A stretch of 64,000 nucleotides of DNA, from contig NZ_CADDWI010000013.1 of the NCBI RefSeq assembly GCF_902809845.1, positions 124,001 to 188,000 on the forward strand, given 5' to 3'. The notes under the pieces are model-generated. The model was not told the origin of the DNA. It made no database searches and saw nothing but the letters and a program-made list of their open reading frames with translations. Shown piece by piece: positions 38,426 to 49,449 of this stretch. Source of the stretch: Chelativorans sp. Marseille-P2723 (GTDB lineage Bacteria; Pseudomonadota; Alphaproteobacteria; Rhizobiales; Rhizobiaceae). The position numbers and the translations under genes were made by a program. Position 1 is the first letter of the stretch; every line of letters starts with the position of its first letter.

Positions 38426-39034
38426 TCATGACGGCTTCCCCATTCTTAGTTCCTGCGCCCCCTCCAGTCCGAGCGGCAGATGGGTGGCTGCAACGATGAT
38501 GCCGCCACCGTCCAGATGCTCCCGCATCAATTCCGCCATGCGCTGTTCCGCTCTGCGGTCCAAGCCGGCCGTCGGCTCGTCCAGCAGCCAGACGGGACGG
38601 TAGGAGACGAGAAGACGCGCGATTGCCGCACGCCGTCGCTGGCCGGTCGAAAGATAGCCGAAGGGCAAATGGGCTATGGCACCGAGGCCAACCGCTTCCA
38701 GGGCCTCGTGCGGGGTCAGGCGTGGCTGGCCCAGAAATTCGCGCCAGAAGGCGAGGTTTTCCTCGACCCCGAGTGCGCCTTTCATGCCGTTGGAATGACC
38801 GAGATAATGGCTCGCGGCACGTGCATCCGGTATGGACTCGCCGGCGCCTGACAGCTCCACGCGTCCCGCAGCCGGCGGAAGCAGTCCGGCCACAATCCGC
38901 AGGAGGGTCGATTTTCCGGCGCCGTTAGGGCCTGTCACGAGAAGCGCCTGACCGGATTCAAGGCTGAAGGACAAGCCCGAAAAAACGGGTTCGCCGCCGC
39001 GCTCGCCGCTCAATTTTTCGGCGGCAAGCCGCAC
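38426..39034 (-). CDS. ccmA: Cytochrome c biogenesis ABC ATPase CcmA
   Basis: 202-residue ATPase of the CcmAB complex. Walker [21 protein letters not shown], the signature LSTGQRRRAAIARLL (a variant of LSGGQ typical of CcmA) and Walker B VWLLDEPTAGLDRR are all present. First gene of ccmABCDG, divergent from acnA across a 272-base region with an iron-type palindrome. The start is the only reasonable ATG. Confidence 0.95.
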   Translation of the reverse strand: MRLAAEKLSGERGGEPVFSGLSFSLESGQALLVTGPNGAGKSTLLRIVAGLLPPAAGRVELSGAGESIPDARAASHYLGHSNGMKGALGVEENLAFWREFLGQPRLTPHEALEAVGLGAIAHLPFGYLSTGQRRRAAIARLLVSYRPVWLLDEPTAGLDRRAEQRMAELMREHLDGGGIIVAATHLPLGLEGAQELRMGKPS

Positions 39035-39104
39035 GCTAATACCCCTTCAGCAAGAATCGGTCGTCGAGTGGTTTTTCCCACGCTGTGAAATGCCTTTATA
39101 GCTA

Positions 39105-39117
39105 TAGAACTTTTCTA
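39105..39117. promoter_or_regulatory. Candidate Irr box (iron control element) between ccmA and acnA
   Basis: Perfect inverted repeat TAGAA-CTT-TTCTA inside the sequence ATAGAACTTTTCTAAAGAATTC. It matches the core of the rhizobial ICE motif bound by Irr. Both flanking operons (haem handling for cytochrome c, and the iron-sulfur enzyme aconitase) belong to published predicted Irr regulons in alphaproteobacteria. It lies about 70 bases upstream of the ccmA start and 190 bases upstream of acnA. Binding itself is inferred. Confidence 0.6.
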
Positions 39118-39306
39118 AAGAATTCTCTATATCCCGGGCAACACGCCAGCGGTCGGCGTGTACATATTTGTGCCGAACCAGCGCACGCGCCGCCTTGAAC
39201 GGCCGGACGCAGCGGGCGGACGCGGAAATGACCGTACCCGCATCTACGAGCCTGTTCTCGCAGGAGTCCGTCCCGTTCGGTTGAACAGAACAGGATAGGA
39301 TCGCAC

Positions 39307-41997
<2,691 letters not shown>

Positions 41998-42014
41998 ATT
42001 TAGACTTGCAGACG

Positions 42015-42045
42015 AACCGCCGGCTCCCGCCGGCGGTTTTCTTTT
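42015..42045 (+). terminator. Rho-independent terminator of acnA
   Basis: Ten-pair stem AACCGCCGGC/GCCGGCGGTT with a four-base loop (TCCC), followed by TTCTTTT, 17 bases after the acnA stop. Confidence 0.92.
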
Positions 42046-42183
42046 GGCCGCTCATGCGCCGAAGATGAATACTCCATTCACCGCAACGTGACTTCCGTTG
42101 ACCTATGGCCGCAGCTAGCATTTCCATAAGCTGGCTCTTGCAGCCGTTAGGTCTTCGACATCCGCCGGAACGGACTATCCGAC

Positions 42184-42912
42184 ATGCCTGTTCATTTCCC
42201 GCGCAGAAGCGTTCTCAAGGCGAGCCTTGCGGTTCTGGCCTTGCCCGTTCTGCACGGACATGCACGGCAGGAGACCATTGGAGTGGTCGAGCTGTTCACC
42301 AGCCAGGGATGTACTGCATGCCCGCCGGCTGACGCGTTGTTGGCAGAGCTGGCCCAACGCGATGATCTCGTTACGCTCTCCTACCATGTCGATTATTGGG
42401 ATTATCTAGGCTGGAAAGACGAGCTGGCCACCGCCGGGAACACTGATCGCCAGAAGGCCTACGGCAAGGCTCTTGACAACACCGTTTACACCCCCCAAGC
42501 CATCGTCAATGGTCAGTGGAATGTCGTCGGTTCCGACCGTGAACGACTCCTGAAAAAGCTGGGTGAGACGTCGGGGAGGCTGCACGTCGACCTCAACCTG
42601 TCGGCTGCTGCCCAGAGCCTTTTCGTTGATGTCGGAGCCAGCGATGAGCCAGCCAGCGCACACGTCGTTCTGGTCCACTACCGCCCGCAGCAGATGGTGA
42701 CGATCCGCGGTGGGGAGAACCGGGGCAAGACAATCGATTACCGGAACATCGTCACCGACTACCGGACACTTGCAATATGGAATGGCAGACCGCTGCGCCT
42801 CGAACTGCCGCGATCCGAGTTCGGAGGCAATAGCGGGTGTGCAGTTCTGCTCCAGGATTTCCGCAACGGCGCGCCCGGGCCGATTCGCGGCGCGGCTCGG
42901 ATAAGCCTTTAA
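42184..42912 (+). CDS. DUF1223 family protein, thioredoxin-like, exported
   Basis: 242 residues. A twin-arginine-like leader (PRRSVLKASLAVLALPVL) suggests Tat export to the periplasm. The mature part opens with VVELFTSQGCTACPPADALL, a thioredoxin-like strand and a CxxC motif typical of DUF1223, then SYHVDYWDYLGWKDELA and YTPQAIVNGQWNVVGSD. The family is predicted to be a periplasmic redox protein; no function is proven. Preceded by the acnA terminator, so it has its own promoter. Confidence 0.86.
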   Translation: MPVHFPRRSVLKASLAVLALPVLHGHARQETIGVVELFTSQGCTACPPADALLAELAQRDDLVTLSYHVDYWDYLGWKDELATAGNTDRQKAYGKALDNTVYTPQAIVNGQWNVVGSDRERLLKKLGETSGRLHVDLNLSAAAQSLFVDVGASDEPASAHVVLVHYRPQQMVTIRGGENRGKTIDYRNIVTDYRTLAIWNGRPLRLELPRSEFGGNSGCAVLLQDFRNGAPGPIRGAARISL

Positions 42913-43277
42913 GCTGACATATCAGAAAAAAAGCCGGCAGGATCTCCTAACCGGCGTCATTTTAGGTATCCTCGCGTCTTCAGCGCGTGGAAGCCGGGAT
43001 TGGTTCGATCCGGTGACAACCCCGTGGGCGGGGGGGCTTGGGGTACGGAGCCGCCTCCGGATCGAACCGTCTCAGGCAACAGTTTGAATCTTTGCCGCAG
43101 ATTCAGGCGCAAACTTGGAGAGAAGACGGCGATAATGGGGCAGATGATCACCATATTAGACAGACGTTCTTCCTTCTGTGATTCAGTCTGTCTGCTTCTA
43201 TGTGAAAACATGGGGTTGCAATTCCCCCCTGGGCACGCCACCTTTCCATTCATATGGCCGTCATGAAGGGGCGCGCA
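42913..43277 (+). other. Gene-free stretch with three inverted repeats
   Basis: No convincing protein gene lies in these 365 bases. A hairpin GCCGG/CCGGC (42933-42955) with a weak T run probably ends the DUF1223 transcript. Then comes a perfect 12-base inverted repeat (43002-43068) and an eight-base one, AGACAGAC/GTCTGTCT (43158-43193). The last part should hold the DUF2794 promoter. Confidence 0.6.
43002..43068. repeat. Long perfect inverted repeat, 12-base arms
   Basis: GGTTCGATCCGG at 43002-43013 and its exact complement at 43057-43068, separated by 43 bases that include a run of seven G. The transcript of either strand could form a large hairpin. The arm recalls a tRNA T-arm, but no tRNA fold surrounds it. 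It is not followed by a T tract. Confidence 0.7.
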
Positions 43278-43664
43278 ATGACAGCATTCGCGGGTGAAGG
43301 GGAGGGTAGGGAAGATTCCGGAAATCTCGTCGCGCTTGACGAGGTGAGGCGGGCACGACTCGATCTGCCTGTCACCTTCAACCGGCAGGAGCTGAACCAG
43401 ATCCTGCGCCTCTACGGGCGGATGGTTGCTGCAGGAGAGTGGCGGGACTATGCCATCGACCACCTGAAGGATATGGCCGTTTTCTCCGTCTTCCGGCGCT
43501 CAAGCGAAGTCCCCCTGTTCCAGATCGTCAAGAACCCGAAACTCGCGCGCAAGCAGGGCGCCTATTCCGTCGTTGCGGCTACCGGCCTCATCCTCAAGCG
43601 CGGTCACGAGCTGGAACGCGTGCTGACCGTCTTTGACCGGAAGTTGAAGCTGGTAGGCACCTAG
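43278..43664 (+). CDS. DUF2794 family protein
   Basis: 128 residues. The core LPVTFNRQELNQILRLYGRM, WRDYAIDHLKDMAVFSVFRR and NPKLARKQGAYSVVAATGLI is the DUF2794 family, nearly invariant in alphaproteobacteria and of unknown function. No signal peptide or membrane segment. AAGGGG six bases before the ATG at 43278 decides against the two upstream ATGs. It stands alone between the gene-free stretch and the orphan gene. Confidence 0.88.
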   Translation: MTAFAGEGEGREDSGNLVALDEVRRARLDLPVTFNRQELNQILRLYGRMVAAGEWRDYAIDHLKDMAVFSVFRRSSEVPLFQIVKNPKLARKQGAYSVVAATGLILKRGHELERVLTVFDRKLKLVGT

Positions 43665-43813
43665 TCTAACGGCAGCCGATGCCGCTTCTTCCACAATTAA
43701 AGGCCAAACCCAACTGCCACTAAAGCTTCGAGCGCATTTTGGGAGGCTGTAAGGAACGGTCTGTCAGCACAAGACAGTTGCCGAATAAGCCACTTCGCGG
43801 CAAGTGGTGACAA

Positions 43814-44647
43814 ATGACGAATATTGGGTATTCTAATGCTGTGGGGGAATTTAAAGCATATCTTACTCTAACGCTTGATTTGCAAGAGCCGATTGAGGTC
43901 GAGGCGTTCGCAAAGATTTTTGCGGGCCTCGGCAGCATGTTTGATGACTACCTAAAACAAGATCATCCAGAAATGCGGGGCACATCGAACCTCTATATTC
44001 GCGAGGTCCGAGGCGGCTCAATCATAGCTGATTTAGTTCCGTCAATTCCCGACATGATCGGGCTCATGGACAATGTGCTCATTGTGGGAGGATTCGCCTC
44101 ACTCTTTAGCAAGCGAGTGCGGGGATTTATTATGGGTTCATGGATGGAGAAGGCTTCAAAAAGTCAACTCAGCCATGTGACTGATACTCTTACCGCAGTG
44201 GCGGCCGACCCTAACGGACGAGCTACTCTAGAAACGGTTTCATATCGCGAGAATGGTGAAGAGCGAGAGCTGGTGGTACATTTTACCTCCCAGGAGGCTC
44301 GCGTAGCCGTTCAAACCATTGAGGATCAAAAACGTTCTTTAGATGCGAAAGAAGGTTACGACGAGCCGTTGGCCCTGCTGACTTTCGAACGACCGGGAAA
44401 GTCCGTTGCTGGGGTAGGAAAACGAACCGGCGAGAGAGCCGTAGTTGAGAAGATCAGCATAAAGCCACTGCCTGTAATCTACGCGTCCGACATGGCCGAA
44501 AGAGAAATCAAGAATGCTTTTCAAAGTAAGAACGTTTTCAAGCGGGGGTTCGTGGTAGACGTGAATGTCGAGAGGAAAAACGGCAAGCCGATCGCTTACC
44601 GGATAATGAATTTGCACCAGATAATCGATCTGCCAGACCAGGATTAG
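43814..44647 (+). CDS. Orphan protein of unknown function, atypical base composition
   Basis: 277 residues; I do not recognise a family. The gene is visibly A+T-richer than its neighbours (near half G+C by eye against about 60 percent) and uses codons such as TTA, CTA and ATA that are rare around it, which suggests recent transfer. The N-terminal 115 residues include SNLYIREVRGGSIIADLVPS, a short amphipathic or membrane-like segment (IGLMDNVLIVGGFASLF) and then a soluble C-terminal half ending FVVDVNVERKNGKPIAYRIM. No signal peptide. GGTGA precedes the ATG; a small CCACTT/AAGTGG hairpin lies just upstream. No partner gene of similar composition is present. Confidence 0.7.
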   Translation: MTNIGYSNAVGEFKAYLTLTLDLQEPIEVEAFAKIFAGLGSMFDDYLKQDHPEMRGTSNLYIREVRGGSIIADLVPSIPDMIGLMDNVLIVGGFASLFSKRVRGFIMGSWMEKASKSQLSHVTDTLTAVAADPNGRATLETVSYRENGEERELVVHFTSQEARVAVQTIEDQKRSLDAKEGYDEPLALLTFERPGKSVAGVGKRTGERAVVEKISIKPLPVIYASDMAEREIKNAFQSKNVFKRGFVVDVNVERKNGKPIAYRIMNLHQIIDLPDQD

Positions 44648-44687
44648 GACGCAGTTCTTGCCTGCTACATAACGCTCCTCTGCCTGT

Positions 44688-47264
44688 TCACCGCATTTCG
44701 AGCAGGCGCTCCAGATACTCACGCTCGAAGTCGGGACTTAAAGCGTCCCCGAGCCGGCGGCGGATGGCTTCCAGAATCTGGCGGGCCCGCTGCGTGTCGA
44801 TCTCGTCGGGGATATCGTCGACCCCGTCGCCGAAATCGGGGCCGGTATTGGCTTGCGGGCGGCCGAGCGGATCGCGTCCGAAATTATTGCGGCGCGCGCC
44901 CTGTCTGCCTTCGCCATCCTGCCCCTGCATGGCCTGCTGCATCTGGTTCATCATATCCTGCGCACCGCGGCGCAGCGCCTCAAGGGCACGCCCCTGCTCG
45001 CCGACCGCACGCTCGCCCCTGTCTCTTATACCCCTCTCGATGTGGCTAAGAGCACGCTCGCCCTGCCCCTGCCCAAGCGCCCCTTCCGCCTCGCCCATGG
45101 CCTCTCCGGCCTCGCCGAAACCTTCGCCGGGGCTAATGCCGAGCCCGTCCAGCCCTTCCATCAGACTCTGCAGGTCCTTCTGCAGGCTGCCTTGGCCCTC
45201 CTGCAGGCCGCGCAGCGCCTCGGCCAGCTCTTCCGGCGACATACCCTGGCCCTGCTGACCCTGCTGGCCTTCACCTTGCTGACCTTGACCCTGGCCTTGC
45301 TGCCCCTCCTGGCCCTGTTGGAGCCGGAAGGTTTCATTCATCAGTTCCTGTTGCCGCCGCATGATGTCGCCTAGCCGGTCCATCTGCTGGCGCATCTCCG
45401 ACTGCTGGCCGTTCTGGTCCTGCTGCGGGCGCATGGCCTGCAGGTTGTTCATCATGCTCTCCAACTGCGAGAGCAGGTCGCGTGCCTCATCGCGGGCGCC
45501 GGAGCGTGCAAGCTCCTCGATCTGGTCGAGCATCTGGTCAAGATCGCTCTCCTGCATCGCCTCGCCATTCATACCTTCGGCAAAATCCTGGTTCTGCAGG
45601 GCGCGTTCGGCGAACTCGCGGAGGAAGTCCTGCATGGCCTGGCGCAGTTCATCCATCAGCCGGGCAATTTCCTCATCGCTGGCTCCATCCTCCAGCGCCT
45701 GCTTGAGAGCCTCCTGCGCCTGCCGCAGGCGCCGCTCGGCGGCTGTCAACTCGCCGTCCTCGATCAGGAGGGCGATTTCCCAGAGATCGTCCACCACGGC
45801 GCGAAGCGCATCTTCGCTCACCGCCAGGTTGAGTCGCGAGCGCACCGCCGAAATCAACAGGAAGTGCGACATGTCGTCGAAGGTCTCTTCCGGCCACAGA
45901 AGCACCGCGTCCATGAGGGCAAGCACATGGGGCTTTCTTTCCGCATCCAGCGCGAGTTCCTGCCGCTGCTCGATCAGTGAGCGGGCCAGCAGATTGGTGA
46001 AGGACCGTTGCGGAAGCACGAAGGTTCTGGTTTCGCTGCTCGCGGTCTGACCCGCCGCGTCGATGGCCGACAGGGACAGATCTACCATCAGCCCGGCCCA
46101 TGGGTGCTGAGTCAGGTCGCGCGACGTCTTTGCCGATCCGTTCTCGCCGCCCGCTCGCGGCAGCGTCAGCGGCATCTCCGGCGCTTCGTAGAGCGGCTTG
46201 TTCCCAAGGTTTTTCTCCACCAGCCTGAAATCCGTGTCGGCGCTGACGGCGCCGTAATCGTCCTTGATCTCATAGGCGAGTTCCAACGTACCGTTGACGG
46301 CGCGCTTCGGCTCCTCAACGAAGCGGATGCGTGGCGGCTGGTCGGGAATGATGACAAAGCGCCAGCTCTGAACCTCCTGGCTGCCATCATGCAGCCTTAT
46401 TGTGCCGTCCGCGGAAAGCGCATGAGAAAACCGAAGCGCCTCGCCGGAGGAGGCAGAAGGCTCATGGGCACCGCTCTCCGGCTCGATACGCTGCTCCTCT
46501 CCCATGTCGCTTGCAAACATCAGTTCTTCCTCGCCAGAGCCGCCGCTGACGCGCACGACCACGGTGCTACCCTGCGGCACGGTAAATGCCTGAGCCTGCT
46601 GGTTGGCAGGAGCGGAGAGGAAGATCGGAGGACGAGCGGTATAAACCGGTGGCGTCACCCACGCATCTATACGGGCAGGTACAGACTGGGCGAAGGCGGG
46701 CGGGCGAAAAGCGTCCGCCACTCGCCCCCCGTAAGGCCCCATGGAGTAAGCAAGCGCGATCACGAAAAGCAGTGCCACCGCCGCTCGCAAAGCGAAAGGA
46801 TCGCGCTCCGGAACCGAGGTCTTTGGAAGATCACCACGCAGGTCGTACAGCCGTTCGGCCATCCGGCGCTGGTGCTCGCGCCATAAAGCGTCCGCGAAGG
46901 CGTCGCTGTTGCGGGCAAGGCGGTCTGCCTGTACGGATACGGGCTCGTGTTTCAGCTCATTGGCTGCCTCGATTCGCCGGTCGATTTCCGCTGGCGTTGG
47001 CGCGCGGAATAGGCGAACCCGCCACAAGCAGGCAAAAAGGATCGCGAGGAACACCAGGACAAGGGCCAGCCTGCCAACATCCGGCACCATCCGGAAAACG
47101 CCGAACCAAGCAAGGCTGAGAAAAAGGCTTGCCGCCACGATGGCGGGCAGCACAAGTGGCCATAGCCTTTCCACCAACATGGCGGCGCGGACTATGGCGC
47201 GCGTGCGCCAAAGCCGGGCAAAATGCCACGGTCCTACGGCATCCTTGATGCGTTTATCACCCAT
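44688..47264 (-). CDS. TIGR02302/DUF4175 family membrane protein
   Basis: 858 residues. Two membrane helices near the N-terminus (about 33-85) and a third at about 160-180, then a large domain with beta-rich character (ARIDAWVTPPVYTARPPIFL, FVEEPKRAVNGTLELAYEIK) and a helical, Gln/Glu-rich second half (about 520-800) containing a low-complexity Gln-Gly run around residues 640-680. This matches the alphaproteobacterial TIGR02302 family, whose function is unknown; the beta-rich part is likely periplasmic. Full length. Confidence 0.88.
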   Translation of the reverse strand: MGDKRIKDAVGPWHFARLWRTRAIVRAAMLVERLWPLVLPAIVAASLFLSLAWFGVFRMVPDVGRLALVLVFLAILFACLWRVRLFRAPTPAEIDRRIEAANELKHEPVSVQADRLARNSDAFADALWREHQRRMAERLYDLRGDLPKTSVPERDPFALRAAVALLFVIALAYSMGPYGGRVADAFRPPAFAQSVPARIDAWVTPPVYTARPPIFLSAPANQQAQAFTVPQGSTVVVRVSGGSGEEELMFASDMGEEQRIEPESGAHEPSASSGEALRFSHALSADGTIRLHDGSQEVQSWRFVIIPDQPPRIRFVEEPKRAVNGTLELAYEIKDDYGAVSADTDFRLVEKNLGNKPLYEAPEMPLTLPRAGGENGSAKTSRDLTQHPWAGLMVDLSLSAIDAAGQTASSETRTFVLPQRSFTNLLARSLIEQRQELALDAERKPHVLALMDAVLLWPEETFDDMSHFLLISAVRSRLNLAVSEDALRAVVDDLWEIALLIEDGELTAAERRLRQAQEALKQALEDGASDEEIARLMDELRQAMQDFLREFAERALQNQDFAEGMNGEAMQESDLDQMLDQIEELARSGARDEARDLLSQLESMMNNLQAMRPQQDQNGQQSEMRQQMDRLGDIMRRQQELMNETFRLQQGQEGQQGQGQGQQGEGQQGQQGQGMSPEELAEALRGLQEGQGSLQKDLQSLMEGLDGLGISPGEGFGEAGEAMGEAEGALGQGQGERALSHIERGIRDRGERAVGEQGRALEALRRGAQDMMNQMQQAMQGQDGEGRQGARRNNFGRDPLGRPQANTGPDFGDGVDDIPDEIDTQRARQILEAIRRRLGDALSPDFEREYLERLLEMR

Positions 47265-47411
47265 GATTCTTCCGGTTCATGCGGCCGCGCCGCAAGCCGA
47301 AGCGACCGTATTCAACCAAAATAGCAACAATCGCGGCGAAGGCGAGGCGTGACGACAAAAGATCTGCCGCCGCCACCTTACAAGGCAGCTTCTGTTTCCG
47401 GACTGTTGGCG

Positions 47412-47711
47412 TCAGTCGGCCAGCACATCTTGCCATTCCGGGTGCTTGCGGAACACGGACGCGGTGAAGGGGCAAAGCGGGATGATCTTCACTCCTTTCT
47501 TACGCGCATCCGCCACGGCATGGGTCACCAAGGCCTCGCCCACTCCACGCCCGCGAAAGACTTTCGGCACTTCGGTATGGTCGATAATGATCTTACCGGT
47601 GCCGGCTTTCGTGAATGTCAGTTCCGCCTCATGGGCGTCGAGCCGGTAAAGGTAGCGGCCCTTTCCGCCAAAGTCCTCATATTCGATCTGCATCGGGTCA
47701 TCCGCACTCAT
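47412..47711 (-). CDS. Small GNAT-like acetyltransferase (YjdJ/Gcn5-related type)
   Basis: 99 residues, a minimal acetyl-CoA binding fold: YRLDAHEAELTFTKAG, IIIDHTEVPKVFRGRGVGEA (with the acetyl-CoA loop RGRGVGEAL) and KIIPLCPFTASVFRKHPEWQ, whose CPF(x)nHPEW tail is diagnostic of the small YjdJ-like family. Substrate unknown. The start overlaps the stop of the esterase gene (TAATG), so the two are coupled. Confidence 0.9.
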   Translation of the reverse strand: MSADDPMQIEYEDFGGKGRYLYRLDAHEAELTFTKAGTGKIIIDHTEVPKVFRGRGVGEALVTHAVADARKKGVKIIPLCPFTASVFRKHPEWQDVLAD

Positions 47712-48340
47712 TACGCCGCTCCCGGGGTATCCACATCCATTCCGCCAAAGAACTCTCGTGCTGCCTCCAGTTCGATGGGACGAAGCTCGTGACCGCCATC
47801 GTGCCAGACGACACGCGCCTCCGCTCCTGCTGCTTCCAGACCAGCAAGCAGACGCTGGGTAAGAGTGGCCGGGCAGATCGGGTCGCTGCGGCCCGCCGTC
47901 AGAAGCAGACGCGTTCCAAAGCGTCCCTTCACCTGAGGCGCGAACGGAATAAGCGGATGCATCAAGACTGCCGCGTCGAAAAGTGAAGGTTGCGAGAAGA
48001 TGACGGAGGCGAGAATATTGGCTCCATTTGAGTAGCCGAGGCCGAATACTGCGGAAGGCGACTGTGCTTCAACATGCGCCTGAACGAAACCGGTCATTTT
48101 TTCCGTTGCGCGGGCAAGATCGTCCATGTCGTAGATGCCTTCCCCGGTGCGGCGAAAGAAACGTGCAGCGCCTGCCTCGCTTACATCACCGCGCGGAGCG
48201 AGGATACCCGCGCCCGGCAGGACCTCAGGCGCGAGAGACAATAGCTGACGTTCGTCTCCTCCAGTCCCGTGAAAAAGGAACAACAGCGGCTGATCTATCC
48301 CTCCCGGCACCGACAGGTACTTGTAAGCATCAATGCTCAT
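47711..48340 (-). CDS. Alpha/beta hydrolase, phospholipase/carboxylesterase family
   Basis: 209 residues. Nucleophile elbow GLGYSNGANILAS (Ser in G-Y-S-N-G), an early PLLFLFHGTGGDERQLL oxyanion strand, ILAPRGDVSEAG, the acid in LLTAGRSDPICP and the histidine in WHDGGHELRPIELEAA. The family hydrolyses esters, thioesters or lysophospholipids. Three bases downstream of the ring-cleaving dioxygenase gene, the pairing found with the mhqO/mhqD quinone-detoxification genes of Bacillus, so a role in quinone or aromatic electrophile defence is likely. Confidence 0.88.
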   Translation of the reverse strand: MSIDAYKYLSVPGGIDQPLLFLFHGTGGDERQLLSLAPEVLPGAGILAPRGDVSEAGAARFFRRTGEGIYDMDDLARATEKMTGFVQAHVEAQSPSAVFGLGYSNGANILASVIFSQPSLFDAAVLMHPLIPFAPQVKGRFGTRLLLTAGRSDPICPATLTQRLLAGLEAAGAEARVVWHDGGHELRPIELEAAREFFGGMDVDTPGAA

Positions 48341-48343
48341 CGA

Positions 48344-49276
48344 TCAGCCTCCAATCGGCGGCAGATGGGACTCTAGATAAGGTCTCAGATGCGCGTGTTG
48401 CTTCGGCAGCTTCAATTCCTCACCCAGATGGGCAGGCTCCTCGTCGCGCGCGAATCCAGGCTCGTTGGTCGCGATCTCGAACAGGACGCCCCCGGGTGCG
48501 CGGAAATAGATCGAGAGGAAGTAATCGCGGTCAATTACCGGGGTGATGGCGAAACCCTCCTGCCTCAGGCTTTCGCGAACACGAACATGCTCCTCGGCAT
48601 TAGGAACGGCAAAAGCGATATGGTGCACAGATCCGCCGCCCTGGCGCGCCGGAGGCATGCTAGCATCGCTGACAAGGTCGATGACATGGGCGCCATTGCC
48701 AACCGCGCGGACCATGCGGAGCGTATTATCCTCGACGCCAGCCTTTTCATAGCCCATAAGGCTCAAGAGGTCGCGCGTGCCGCCACTGTCTGCGAGCAGC
48801 ATCGTCGCGCTATGGAAGCCGCGTATGGCGTTGCTGGCATCGATGCCGCCACCTGTCCAGGGTTCGCGAGCGTCGGAAGGCACCTCCAAGAGGGCGAAGC
48901 CATCGTCATCAGGGCCGAAAAAGTTGAGCCTTCGCTCGCCGAATTTTTGATCCGTTTGCAGACCGCGCACACCGCTTTCTGCCAAGTGAGCTTCCCAGAA
49001 ATCTAGGCTCCCCTCAGGCACGGAAAATACCGTAGTGCTGACCTCGCCCGTACCGCGCCTGCCCTGCACAATATTGGAGAATGGAAAATAGGTCATCACC
49101 GTGCCCGGCTGGCCCATGCCATTTGCATAATAGAGGTGATAAACGTCGGGCGCATCGAAATTGACGGTCTTCTTCACTCGGCGCAGGCCGAGGATACGGG
49201 TGAAGAAGTTGTCGGTAACACCGGCGTCCTTTGCCAAGGACGTGACGTGATGGATGCCTTCGATGGTGCTGAGCAT
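48344..49276 (-). CDS. Ring-cleaving dioxygenase, MhqO-like (VOC superfamily)
   Basis: 310 residues, two vicinal-oxygen-chelate domains. Metal ligands appear as IHHVTSLAKD (His near residue 9), SVHHIAFAVPNAEEHVR in the second domain, and the acidic ligand in GGVLFEIATNEPGFARDE. The C-terminal LGEELKLPKQHAHLRPYLES is the MhqO/YkcA hallmark. Family members degrade hydroquinones or related aromatics. It heads an operon with the esterase and small acetyltransferase genes. Confidence 0.9.
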   Translation of the reverse strand: MLSTIEGIHHVTSLAKDAGVTDNFFTRILGLRRVKKTVNFDAPDVYHLYYANGMGQPGTVMTYFPFSNIVQGRRGTGEVSTTVFSVPEGSLDFWEAHLAESGVRGLQTDQKFGERRLNFFGPDDDGFALLEVPSDAREPWTGGGIDASNAIRGFHSATMLLADSGGTRDLLSLMGYEKAGVEDNTLRMVRAVGNGAHVIDLVSDASMPPARQGGGSVHHIAFAVPNAEEHVRVRESLRQEGFAITPVIDRDYFLSIYFRAPGGVLFEIATNEPGFARDEEPAHLGEELKLPKQHAHLRPYLESHLPPIGG

Positions 49277-49403
49277 GTCTGCCTCCTTCAGACGCGGGGC
49301 AAGGAATGAAGATGGTTCCGCGTTCCCATCCCAAATGGGTGACGCCGCCTCTTGCCAAAAGATCTTACCGGAAGATGCACCGTCTTTGAAACGACGACGA
49401 CAG

Positions 49404-49433
49404 AAAAAGGCCCCGCCGAAGCAGGGCCTTTTC
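49404..49433 (-). terminator. Rho-independent terminator of the PRC-barrel gene
   Basis: On the minus strand a ten-pair stem AAGGCCCTGC/GCGGGGCCTT (one G-T pair) capped by a TTCG tetraloop and followed by TTTC, 17 bases past the PRC-barrel gene stop. The A run on the other side may let it work in both directions. Confidence 0.9.
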
Positions 49434-49449
49434 CCGCCGTCACCAAGGA

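Noticed and set aside
43002-43013. tRNA T-arm-like sequence GGTTCGATCC
   Set aside because: No acceptor stem, D-arm or anticodon arm can be drawn around it on either strand; it is better described as one arm of an inverted repeat.
43000-43266. 88-codon open frame on the plus strand upstream of DUF2794
   Set aside because: It runs across the 12-base inverted repeat, has no good ribosome binding site and looks like translated non-coding sequence.
47257-47475. 72-codon open frame on the minus strand between the small acetyltransferase and TIGR02302 genes
   Set aside because: Overlaps the end of the acetyltransferase gene in another frame, is rich in Arg, and no start has a ribosome binding site. 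A short hydrophobic stretch is its only gene-like feature.
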